Source: Cyclobacteriaceae bacterium
GTDB lineage: Bacteria; Bacteroidota; Bacteroidia; Cytophagales; Cyclobacteriaceae
Reading direction: 5' to 3'
NCBI GenBank assembly: GCA_019638395.1
Contig: JAHBTX010000006.1
Location: 62,001 to 126,000, forward strand
DNA length: 64,000 nt
This document shows, in pieces, positions 1-9,360 of the stretch (position 1 is the first letter of the stretch; every line of letters starts with the position of its first letter). A program made the position numbers and the translations under genes. The notes under the pieces were generated by a model that made no database searches, had not been told where the DNA came from, and saw nothing but the letters and a program-made list of their open reading frames with translations.

Positions 1-378
1 ACCGAAGTAATTGTGCATCGTAAAGGAGCAACTCCTGCGGGTGCTGGTGTACTGGGAATTATTCCTGGTTCGATGACTGCACCTGGCTTTATTGTGAAAG
101 GAAAAGGTAATGCAACGTCACTCAATTCAGCTTCGCATGGAGCGGGAAGAATGATGTCGCGAAGTGCTGCTAAAAATTCCATCACCAATAAAATGATGAA
201 ACAGGAATTGCAACAGCATGAGGTAACATTACTGGGAGGCGGATTAGATGAAGCACCCATGGCCTATAAGGATATCCGGAAAGTAATGCACTATCAGGAT
301 GAACTTGTGGAAGTGCTCGGAGAATTTACTCCGAAGATTGTAAGAATGTGTGGCGATGATTCGCCTGCAGAAGATTGA
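1..378 (+). CDS. rtcB: RtcB-type RNA ligase, C-terminal part (truncated by window edge)
   Basis: The reading frame is open from base 1, so the gene starts upstream of the window; about 125 C-terminal residues are visible. The stretch contains the RtcB hallmark SHGAGR followed by MSR, whose histidine is guanylylated in RtcB enzymes, preceded by the typical 'GIIPGSMTAPGFIVKGKGN' region. The end (DELVEVLGEFTPKIVRM) also fits the family C-terminus. RtcB joins 2',3'-cyclic phosphate or 3'-phosphate RNA ends to 5'-OH ends using GTP and Mn2+, in RNA repair or tRNA splicing. No archease gene is visible downstream; the next genes are unrelated TPR proteins. The family call is firm, but the physiological substrate cannot be read from this fragment. 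Confidence 0.93.
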   Translation, partial: TEVIVHRKGATPAGAGVLGIIPGSMTAPGFIVKGKGNATSLNSASHGAGRMMSRSAAKNSITNKMMKQELQQHEVTLLGGGLDEAPMAYKDIRKVMHYQDELVEVLGEFTPKIVRMCGDDSPAED

Positions 379-400
379 TTCAAAATTCAAGGTTTAAGAA

Positions 401-435
401 TTCAACATTCGAAACCGTGAGTTTTGAATGTTGAA
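401..435. repeat. Imperfect inverted repeat between rtcB and the first TPR gene
   Basis: TTCAACATTCGAAA (401-414) pairs with TTTTGAATGTTGAA (422-435) with one mismatch around a 7-nt loop. It sits in a run of TTCAA/TTGAA words (about 379-455). It may act as a terminator-like hairpin for rtcB, or be a copy of an intergenic word repeat. Confidence 0.5.
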
Positions 436-457
436 CATTAAATTTTTGAATGTAAGT

Positions 458-955
458 ATGGAACTAAAATGGATGAACACACACCTGACTCAGGCCGAGC
501 AGTTGATATACAACAACCAGGTAAACGAAGGTTTGGATTTATTGCATAACCTGTTGTATGAAGAACCAGGCTATGCACACCTGCACAACCACATTGGCTG
601 GGCATACTTGTACTACACTCCGGAAATAGCCCAGGCTGAAATGCACTTGAAGCTTTCAATCCGGTTTAATGCAAGCTATGCACCACCTTACCTGCACATG
701 GGGAACTTGTTGATTCGTACCGGACGCTATACCGAAGCGTTGGAATACTTGCAAAAAGGTTTACATCAAAGAGAAGCAAACAAAGTTGCTTTTCTTGATT
801 TGATCGCGCAAGTGTACGAGTTGAAACAGGATTTCCGGAAAGCTATTCGTTTCTACAAAGAAGCGATGGTAGCAACTACCGGATTTGAAACTGCCCAGTT
901 GATGGAAGGCATTAAAAGATGTCAGAAAAAAAGATGGGTGATGTTCAGTTTTTAA
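458..955 (+). CDS. TPR-repeat protein, first of a tandem pair
   Basis: A soluble protein of 165 residues built of tetratricopeptide-like helical hairpins; recognisable units include 'EGLDLLHNLLYEEPGYAHLH', 'AEMHLKLSIRFNASYAPPY', 'YTEALEYLQKGL' and 'FRKAIRFYKEAM'. TPRs are protein-binding scaffolds; no enzymatic motif, signal peptide or membrane segment is seen. I chose the ATG at 458 rather than the in-frame ATG at 428 because it aligns with the start of the downstream paralogue (MELKWM versus MEKIKWI) and because 428 lies inside an inverted repeat. The neighbour 50 bases downstream is clearly homologous, so the two arose by tandem duplication. The function and partner are unknown. Confidence 0.85.
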   Translation: MELKWMNTHLTQAEQLIYNNQVNEGLDLLHNLLYEEPGYAHLHNHIGWAYLYYTPEIAQAEMHLKLSIRFNASYAPPYLHMGNLLIRTGRYTEALEYLQKGLHQREANKVAFLDLIAQVYELKQDFRKAIRFYKEAMVATTGFETAQLMEGIKRCQKKRWVMFSF

Positions 956-1005
956 ACACGAGCAGGAGAAGCAAATTGTTTCTCCTGCTAAACTGAAACT
1001 TAACA

Positions 1006-1494
1006 ATGGAAAAGATAAAATGGATAGAAGACTATCTCGAAGAAGCGTTGAAGCTGGCGTGGATGGAAGGACACGAACCTGCATTGAAGTTATTGGACAG
1101 GCTATTGTACGAAGAACCAGGTTATGCCCGGTTACACTATACATTAGGTTTAATCTACTTCGACTATGGTGATGACAGGCCGCGTGCCGAACAGCACTTC
1201 AGGCTTGCGATACAATTCGATAAAAAGTTTGCCGATCCTTATTGGTATCTGGGTAAACTTTTAGCCGATGACGAAAGACTGAATGATGCGCTTGATATTT
1301 ACAAGAAGGGAATGAAAGCCAAGCAAGCGAGAAAAGCATACTTACTGGAACAAGTGGGCAAGGCTTATGAATTGAAAAAACAATTTAACAAAGCGATTAC
1401 CCGCTATCGGAAAGCGCTGCAACACTCGGCTGAGTTATGGCACTGTATTGTATTGGAAGAAAGCATTAAACGATGCAAACGCAAACAGAGATAA
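1006..1494 (+). CDS. TPR-repeat protein, second of a tandem pair
   Basis: This 162-residue protein is collinear with the preceding gene product: both share the block LLYEEPGYA followed by a His at the same distance, an AExHFxLAIxF-type helix, a 'YELKKQFNKAI' helix and an ESIKRCKRK-like C-terminus. It is predicted to be a cytoplasmic TPR scaffold. It probably forms a two-gene operon with the upstream copy (51-base gap) that ends at the hairpin and T-run at 1502-1523. The sequences have diverged well beyond recent duplication, which suggests both copies are kept under selection, perhaps as a heteromeric pair. No specific function can be assigned. Confidence 0.85.
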   Translation: MEKIKWIEDYLEEALKLAWMEGHEPALKLLDRLLYEEPGYARLHYTLGLIYFDYGDDRPRAEQHFRLAIQFDKKFADPYWYLGKLLADDERLNDALDIYKKGMKAKQARKAYLLEQVGKAYELKKQFNKAITRYRKALQHSAELWHCIVLEESIKRCKRKQR

Positions 1495-1501
1495 AATAAA
1501 G

Positions 1502-1524
1502 GAGCGCTGATGAGGCGCTCTTTG
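1502..1524 (+). terminator. Rho-independent terminator after the TPR pair
   Basis: GAGCGC (1502-1507) pairs with GCGCTC (1515-1520) around a 7-nt loop. TTTG follows on the 3' side and an A-rich tract precedes the stem, as expected for an intrinsic terminator. Confidence 0.75.
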
Positions 1525-1540
1525 TTTATTGCACTATTTT

Positions 1541-1631
1541 TTAACGCCACGAAGACACAAAGGCACTAAGAAAAACACGAAGTTGAGAACTGTAACGTAT
1601 AATAATAACTACTGCTTAGTGCCTTAGTTAC
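1541..1631. repeat. Degenerate intergenic repeat of AAG-ending words
   Basis: A run of short units each ending in AAG (CCACGAAG, ACACAAAG, GCACTAAG, AACACGAAG) covers 1546-1582. AGGCACTAAG (1561-1570) recurs in inverted orientation as CTTAGTGCCT (1615-1624). A related copy lies at 35296-35337 on the other strand. Similar word repeats occur in other Bacteroidota intergenic regions; their origin is unclear. Confidence 0.55.
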
Positions 1632-1639
1632 AAAATGAT

Positions 1640-2575
1640 TTAATAATTTATCTCTACAACCTTCTTCTTATTCAGTTTCTGCATTTGCTTCGGCACCAAC
1701 ATTAAAATTTCTTCTTTCAGCGTTTGAATAAGTTTTGTTTTTAGATGATCGCGATGCGTAACCAGGCTTACTTCGCGGGCAGGGCTCGGCTCCTTCAATC
1801 GTTTTACAAGTTTAAGTTGGGCCGGACTAAATTCCATAATGGCCAACTCCGGTAAAATCGTAATGCCATCACTCTTATCTACCATCCGTTTTAATGTTTC
1901 AATATTTCCGGTCTCATATTTAAAATGAAGCTCTGAATGTTTTCGCAGTTCACACAAATTCAAAATCTGCGACCGAAAACAATGGCCTTCTCCTAATAAC
2001 CACAACTGGTTGGGGTCAATCTCGGTTGGTAACACATATTTTTTATCCACCAACGCGTTTTTCTTCGATACATAGACGAACAACTCCTCATAAAAGAGTA
2101 TATTTTCCTTTATGGAAGAGTCGTTGAGTGGAGTTACTACAAGACCGCAATCCAATCGATTACTCTTCAATTCGCGCACAACCTCTTCCGTAATAATCTC
2201 CTTCACTACAAGATTTACCTGCGGATACTTCTCGCGAATATTTTTAAACAACGAAGGCAAAAGATAGGGAGCCAGCGTAGGTATTATGCCAATCCGGATT
2301 TCCCCAGTCATGGTATCCTTTTGTTCGGCAATCAACTGCTTTACTACCGCTGCTTCGCGAAGCGCTACGCGGGCCTGCGCGATGATACTTGCCCCAATCT
2401 CGGTAGGAATGACCGGTTGCTTCGTCCGGTCAAAGATTTTTACTCCCAACTCCTCTTCCAGTTTCTGAATCTGCATACTTAACGTGGGCTGGGTAACAAA
2501 ACATTTTTCGGAAGCCAATACAAAATGGCGATGGGTGTCCAGCGCTACAATGTATTCCAATTGAATCAAGGTCAT
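1640..2575 (-). CDS. oxyR: OxyR-type hydrogen-peroxide-sensing LysR regulator
   Basis: The N-terminus is a LysR helix-turn-helix (about residues 3-60, with 'FVTQPTLSMQIQKLEEELG'), followed by the type 2 periplasmic-binding-protein fold sensor domain. From the ATG at 2575 the two redox cysteines of the segment GHCFRSQILNLC fall at residues 199 and 208, exactly the peroxide-sensing pair of E. coli OxyR; an in-frame TTG two codons upstream is the alternative start. Oxidation by H2O2 forms a disulfide that switches the tetramer to its activating form. The gene is divergent from katG (catalase-peroxidase) with 174 bases between the starts, the usual arrangement for direct control. The function call is secure. 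Confidence 0.93.
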   Translation of the reverse strand: MTLIQLEYIVALDTHRHFVLASEKCFVTQPTLSMQIQKLEEELGVKIFDRTKQPVIPTEIGASIIAQARVALREAAVVKQLIAEQKDTMTGEIRIGIIPTLAPYLLPSLFKNIREKYPQVNLVVKEIITEEVVRELKSNRLDCGLVVTPLNDSSIKENILFYEELFVYVSKKNALVDKKYVLPTEIDPNQLWLLGEGHCFRSQILNLCELRKHSELHFKYETGNIETLKRMVDKSDGITILPELAIMEFSPAQLKLVKRLKEPSPAREVSLVTHRDHLKTKLIQTLKEEILMLVPKQMQKLNKKKVVEINY

Positions 2576-2662
2576 AGACAAAAACTATAAGATCATAAAA
2601 ATAATCAATTTGATTTATGAATCTGAGTGTTGTATCCTTGTCATCCTGAAAAAGTGCTAAAG

Positions 2663-2676
2663 ATGACTATCGTCAT
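2663..2676. promoter_or_regulatory. Candidate OxyR operator in the oxyR-katG spacer
   Basis: A perfect 5-bp inverted repeat, ATGAC-TATC-GTCAT, lies 73 bases before the katG start. It contains the ATGA...TCAT dyad type used by LysR regulators, but it does not match the four-element ATAG/CTAT OxyR consensus. Position and symmetry are the only evidence. Confidence 0.35.
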
Positions 2677-2722
2677 TGTACGGCAAATCTTTCGGGTTTA
2701 GTTTTAACCAATCAAAGAATAA

Positions 2723-4948
<2,226 letters not shown>

Positions 4949-4992
4949 TTCGGATAGCGTCTTACAACCTGGAAATATCTTGATCTAAGATT

Positions 4993-5026
4993 AAAGGTGA
5001 CCTGAAAAACAGGTCACCTTTTTTAT
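4993..5026 (+). terminator. Rho-independent terminator after katG
   Basis: A 12-bp perfect stem (AAAGGTGACCTG, 4993-5004, with CAGGTCACCTTT, 5010-5021), an AAAAA loop and a T-rich 3' tract. This is the clearest intrinsic terminator in the window. Confidence 0.92.
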
Positions 5027-5056
5027 TTAGCTTTAAGATTTAAACGATTACGTATT

Positions 5057-6127
5057 TTGAAAACCGCCTTAATCATCATCGGAATATTTTTAGTTGCATT
5101 TGTTACCTACATCGTGAGCCTGTTTTTACGTGTAGGCAAACCGGTTAATGCAGCCCTTTCCAATTCATATTACCATCATAAGTGGAAAAACAAAATCATC
5201 TACTCGCCAATGGGCAATTGGTTTGAGTTAGGATACACCGAACTGGATGCTGACCCTGAATCATTCTCTGTGCTTTCCGGGGAATTTGCTAAAGATAAAC
5301 AGCAGGTGTATTGGAGAGATAATGTTCAAAAAGTAGAACATGCCAGCTTTACCATTGATAATGGAATACCCAAAGATGCGTTGCGGGTGTATTATGATTT
5401 TGGTTATCAGGACTCGCTTCACATTATCGAAGGTGCCGATCCGCAGAGTTATGAAGTTTACAAGCTTGTGAAGGAATGGGATTACTACACCTGGGGCCGT
5501 GATAAAAATGCGGTATATCTGAATGGCAAAAAGATTGATGTGGATCGGGCCACCTTTACAGTATTGAACGCTACCCTAGCTACAGACTCAACTAATCTCT
5601 ATATTATTAAACGCGATTACAGCCAGGTTGGCGGGTCGCAGGCAGAGGTACAGGTAATAAAAAAAGCTATTCATCCGGGAGGGCTACCACACGTTATTTC
5701 TGAAAACTATGTGCAGTTCGGAAACATGCTTGTTGCATCCAACTGGAAAGTTGACTTCTCCTTGCTCACGTTCGATAAGATTGAGGCAATTAAAATAATA
5801 GATGAGCGAAATGTTGTTGTAAACGAAACTATATTTGTAAGCGATGGCGAGCGAATAGATGATGTGGATATTCCTAGCCTTGAAATTTTGAATCGTGATT
5901 TTATAAAAGATAAGCAGCAAGCACTTTACGATCGCAAAAAAATTACCGGAGCCGATGGTGCGTCCTTTACACCTGTGTATGAAGAATACTCAAAAGACAA
6001 AACTCATGTGTTCTATAAAGATCAAATCCTAACCGGTGCCAACCCTGCTACGTTTACATTTGATTATGCTACTAATATTGCAAGTGATGGTAAACTACGG
6101 TTTAAGGATGGCGCGATGATTGAGTAA
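5057..6127 (+). CDS. DKNYY-family membrane-anchored protein
   Basis: A protein of 356 residues starting at a TTG codon (no ATG fits before the membrane segment). Residues 4-24 form one hydrophobic segment, an N-terminal anchor or uncleaved signal. The rest carries repeats of the DKNYY type, in which a 'KDK..V.Y' strand is followed by an 'I.GAD..SF' strand: AKDKQQVYWRD, GRDKNAVYLNG, IKDKQQALYDRK and SKDKTHVFYKD. DKNYY proteins are widespread surface or periplasmic proteins of unknown function. It stands alone behind the katG terminator. The family is recognised from the repeat pattern, and no role can be assigned. Confidence 0.82.
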   Translation: MKTALIIIGIFLVAFVTYIVSLFLRVGKPVNAALSNSYYHHKWKNKIIYSPMGNWFELGYTELDADPESFSVLSGEFAKDKQQVYWRDNVQKVEHASFTIDNGIPKDALRVYYDFGYQDSLHIIEGADPQSYEVYKLVKEWDYYTWGRDKNAVYLNGKKIDVDRATFTVLNATLATDSTNLYIIKRDYSQVGGSQAEVQVIKKAIHPGGLPHVISENYVQFGNMLVASNWKVDFSLLTFDKIEAIKIIDERNVVVNETIFVSDGERIDDVDIPSLEILNRDFIKDKQQALYDRKKITGADGASFTPVYEEYSKDKTHVFYKDQILTGANPATFTFDYATNIASDGKLRFKDGAMIE

Positions 6128-6146
6128 AGGTTTTTTATTCGATCGG

Positions 6147-6680
6147 CTACCTGCTTTTCATTTTTACTTTTAAAGTAAACCCACCACTTGCCAATCCATC
6201 AGCCCCGGTAACACCAATTATAACTTTATAAGGCGTGTTAATCGCCACCAGATCGGTAACGGTGCGGGTGTGGTCTTGCGTTTTACCAGCAAAAGGTCTA
6301 TCCCATTTATGATCTGCTTCGCAGCGAATGCAAGAACTTAAGTTTGGAACGAGATCGTTTCTGGTAACACCCATCTCATAGGCATAAATACTAAAGTTGG
6401 CATTCTTATCATCTGGAATAACTGTTACCGTCATTTCAGAATACTTTGGAATAATGCCAGAAAAGAAAACATGGTTGCCGGTAAATTTTTGCTTTTGCGT
6501 TTCCGGGAAACAAGCATTGGCGCTGCTCCAAGCCCATGATAAATCTGAAAGTGGTTATCCTTCGGAAAGATTACCTTTATAAAGAACTTCTCCGTTTGGC
6601 ACGGGCTCAATGTTAGTTACTGTAGGTTGTGGGCTCATAATAGATAGAATTAAACTGATGATTATTAAACTTACTTTCAT
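6147..6680 (-). pseudogene. Secreted protein gene interrupted by an in-frame TAA
   Basis: From the ATG at 6680 the frame encodes a signal peptide (MKVSLIIISLILSIMS) and a short mature part ending NLSEG, then hits TAA at 6557-6555 (codon 42). The same frame continues without another stop to 6147, and the continuation (from PLSDLSWAWSSANACF) reads as real protein. Taken together it would be a 177-residue secreted protein. The C-terminal half, with alternating hydrophobic strands and a central Cys pair (SSCIRC), resembles a pre-peptidase C-terminal-like beta sandwich, but this is only a fold-level guess. The downstream ATG at 6434 could still give a 95-residue product without an export signal. 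A sequencing error could give the same picture. Confidence 0.7.
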
Positions 6681-6822
6681 GGTTGTTAAAGCTAAGGATT
6701 TAATCCGAGCCTATCCACATCTTAAATCTTCCATTCTTCTCACCCTGAGTATTTACTACCTCATTTAATCAATTTATTGAATAATTAATTGCGGAGTCCG
6801 AAGGAAGAATCTTAAGGAATAG

Positions 6823-8025
6823 TTATTTCAATTTCTGCAATTCGTAATCATAATGGTTAATCTTGGGTGCAGTCAAATTGAGATAGTAATTGATTTGAGA
6901 AGCTATATTATTTTCATCCCGAGTTTCATCTGAAGATACTATCCAAATATTATGCATTAATGCTGTAGATTCCCTTAAGAGTTGGTTAAGGTCTTTGCAC
7001 TCCAACGGTGCACCACTTCTTTCTAGTGGGTTATTGTTTAGACTTTCAAATTCAGTCTTCTTCGATAGAATAAATTTACTGAGTTTAATAAATTGCTTAT
7101 CTCGTTTATATCTCTCAAAATTAGAACTTATGTCCCTATGAAGCTCCTTTATTGTATTATGAAGTACATTTGCTAAATCAAGATATTTCCCTTTCGGCAA
7201 TTCATTAGCATCGCTTAAGGTTGTAATGGCTGGGTAATTATCCCACTTTATCTCAATCTGGCTCACTACTTCATCTGCCTCGAAAGGATTGATTTTATAT
7301 TCACAACTTTCATTTTTCCAGATCGCTCTACAAAAAGTATAACCGCCATCGACCTGCCGGATACTTTCATAGAAAAATAAAAAGACTATCTCAGCTTCCT
7401 TACCCTCATATCGCTGCTTTGTTATTTCATTCCTATGGTAATCACTACGTTTAAATTTTTCGATAATCTCGGGGATCATCTTCTTCATAGCCACTCTGCT
7501 TTTCGCATGCGTACTTTCAACTAAAATACTCACTTCAACTCTTCTTGCAACCCCAGTCGAATTATCACCAACCTTCATTACAACATAATGATTCGGATTG
7601 TCATAAATTCTTAAGAGATCATGTTTTGATTTTTCGAGTAATTGGCTTTTGGGAATCTCTATTCTCCATGCTTTTTCGGTCCTAATAGCACTTGATTGAT
7701 TAACCCGTTGCCAAAACACAGTTTTAGACTCTGGTTCATAAATGAGAATAATTACTGGTAAGGATTGACTTAACCAGTATTCTAGATGCTCATTCTTTCC
7801 CCTATATATGTACCCAGTAGGTGTCTCCTCCTTGAAATAGCTACTTCCGCTCTTAATTTGAGTAGCAAATATTTGACCCGTTGGAATCCCGTCATTTACA
7901 ATCTCTACATGCATATCAATTCCAAAGTCGGATATTGGCTGCTCTCTTTCAATCCATCCAAAACCCAAAAAGATTAAGGCTGATTGATGTAAACCAATTC
8001 TTTCTATAGGGTTAAATGGACTCAT
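6823..8025 (-). CDS. DUF4365 domain protein, nuclease-like fold, orphan
   Basis: A 400-residue soluble protein. The first ~140 residues match DUF4365: Glu8, the ISDFGIDMHVEI segment (Asp33, Asp37, Glu41), then the QIK motif (Gln56, Lys58), a PD-(D/E)xK-type active-site layout, followed by a 'VIILIYE..SKTVFWQRV' strand pair and a 'RIEIPKSQLL' region. DUF4365 is a restriction-endonuclease-like family often found as accessory genes. The remaining ~260 residues are charged and mostly helical, without a recognised domain. A good ribosome-binding site (AAAGGAG) precedes the ATG, unusual in this window, and by eye the gene is more AT-rich than its neighbours, hinting at transfer. No partner methylase or helicase is adjacent. 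Confidence 0.75.
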   Translation of the reverse strand: MSPFNPIERIGLHQSALIFLGFGWIEREQPISDFGIDMHVEIVNDGIPTGQIFATQIKSGSSYFKEETPTGYIYRGKNEHLEYWLSQSLPVIILIYEPESKTVFWQRVNQSSAIRTEKAWRIEIPKSQLLEKSKHDLLRIYDNPNHYVVMKVGDNSTGVARRVEVSILVESTHAKSRVAMKKMIPEIIEKFKRSDYHRNEITKQRYEGKEAEIVFLFFYESIRQVDGGYTFCRAIWKNESCEYKINPFEADEVVSQIEIKWDNYPAITTLSDANELPKGKYLDLANVLHNTIKELHRDISSNFERYKRDKQFIKLSKFILSKKTEFESLNNNPLERSGAPLECKDLNQLLRESTALMHNIWIVSSDETRDENNIASQINYYLNLTAPKINHYDYELQKLK

Positions 8026-8058
8026 CTCCTTTATTTACATCAATAGTTAATGTGTGCT

Positions 8059-9201
8059 CTACCCCACCACTTCATCAAACACCTTTACAAACACTTTCAT
8101 TTCATCTAACGTACCAATACTTACCCGGCACCATTCTTTGCCTTGAAAATCCCATACCCGAATTTGAAAACCGCGCTTCATTGTTTCGGCTAAAATAGTC
8201 TTGCCGTCTTTCGGTGCCGGAAACAACACACAGTTGGCGCGCGACTGGCCGTGGAACCAACCCTTCTTATCTAAATATTGCTGAAAGAAAGTTAATGCTT
8301 CGTTGTTTTTAGTGCGTGTAAGTTTAGCAAATGCTGTATCGTTGAGCGATGCTTTAGCTGCAGCTAATCCAGCCTGGTTAATTACCGGCCCCATTTGGTA
8401 AGGCGAAATCTTTTTGATCGTTTCGGGTTGGCCGATGGCATACCCAAACCGCAGGCCCGCCAATCCATGTACTTTCGAGAACGTGCGCGATACCATTACG
8501 TTATGGCCTTTGCGCACCAACTCCACAGCCGAGCGTTGCTCATCCGGTTCCAGAAATTCCAGATACGCTTCATCCGAAAACACTAACGTCTTTTTACTCA
8601 TCTCCTGACAGAAGTCGAGGTACTTCTGGCCTTCAATCACAGTACCGGTTGGATTGTTGGGATTACATAAGAACATTAAACGTGTGTCAGATTTCACGGC
8701 TGCTGCAAGCGCATCCAGATCGTGTTTATGGTAATCGTCCACATCAACTTTATCCCAGCGTGCATGTAACTTTTCAGCATAGTCCATCAATGAACGAAAG
8801 GTGGGAAAAGCAGAAAGCACAGCACCACCTTCCAAACCAACGGCCATGCCCGCGAGGCACAAGGTTTCAGACGAACCATTCACCACCAGAATATGCTCAG
8901 GCGATACACCTTCTTTCTCGGCCAATACTTTTTTAAATGCTTGCACAGGTTCAAAGGCGTAGCGATTAAATTCATTCATGGCTTCGGCTAATGCTTTGCG
9001 CGCCATAGGCGATGGCCCGTACGGGTTTTCATTTGAACCTAATCGAACAATATTTCCATTCAATAGTGGTGAAAAACTTCCTTCGGCATTGCTGACGGGC
9101 GCGGCCAACAAGTGGTTTGCCCACGAAGAAGAAATAGTAAGGCCGCCTGTAAGTGCCAATGTGGATTTTAGCCAGGCTCTGCGATTGAGGTTGTTGTTCA
9201 T
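8059..9201 (-). CDS. Tat-exported histidinol-phosphate-aminotransferase-like PLP enzyme
   Basis: A class I/II PLP aminotransferase of the HisC type (380 residues). The Schiff-base lysine is Lys243 in SRTFSKVHGLAGLRFGYA, with the NPNNPTG motif at 180-186 and the DEAY motif (PLP ring-nitrogen aspartate) at 210-213. The N-terminus is a twin-arginine signal: RRAWLK at residues 7-12, then a moderately hydrophobic stretch and a probable cleavage region near LLAAP (31-35). The enzyme should therefore fold in the cytoplasm with its cofactor and work in the periplasm. No his genes are nearby, so histidine biosynthesis is unlikely and the substrate is unknown. The 34-base gap to the DUF4365 gene downstream may be co-transcribed, but no functional link is evident. 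Confidence 0.88.
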   Translation of the reverse strand: MNNNLNRRAWLKSTLALTGGLTISSSWANHLLAAPVSNAEGSFSPLLNGNIVRLGSNENPYGPSPMARKALAEAMNEFNRYAFEPVQAFKKVLAEKEGVSPEHILVVNGSSETLCLAGMAVGLEGGAVLSAFPTFRSLMDYAEKLHARWDKVDVDDYHKHDLDALAAAVKSDTRLMFLCNPNNPTGTVIEGQKYLDFCQEMSKKTLVFSDEAYLEFLEPDEQRSAVELVRKGHNVMVSRTFSKVHGLAGLRFGYAIGQPETIKKISPYQMGPVINQAGLAAAKASLNDTAFAKLTRTKNNEALTFFQQYLDKKGWFHGQSRANCVLFPAPKDGKTILAETMKRGFQIRVWDFQGKEWCRVSIGTLDEMKVFVKVFDEVVG

Positions 9202-9245
9202 ATGGCAATAGTTGGATTGAGTCTTTTAATAAAGTTCTAGTGTGA

Positions 9246-9292
9246 AGGCGTCAGACGGCTTGAAGGCTTAGCGTAAAGCCGTCAAGACGCCT
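9246..9292. repeat. Long interrupted hairpin between the aminotransferase and secreted protein genes
   Basis: AGGCGTC-A-GACGGCTT (9246-9261) pairs with AAGCCGTC-AA-GACGCCT (9276-9292): 15 bp with a small internal bulge, around a 14-nt loop that itself repeats an AAGGCTTAGCG word. It lies between the start of one minus-strand gene and the end of the next, so it may end transcription from 10371. No T-run follows. Confidence 0.6.
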
Positions 9293-9360
9293 AAATCCTG
9301 CCTCTTACCAGAAGTAAATCTAAAGTACGATTAAATAAGAGATTAAGAAAAGAGCATAGC

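Noticed and set aside
8395-8936. Several open frames opposite the aminotransferase gene
   Set aside because: They are antisense shadows of a well-supported gene and show no family motifs.
8059-9201. Histidine biosynthesis gene hisC
   Set aside because: The Tat signal and lack of nearby his genes argue against it despite family similarity.
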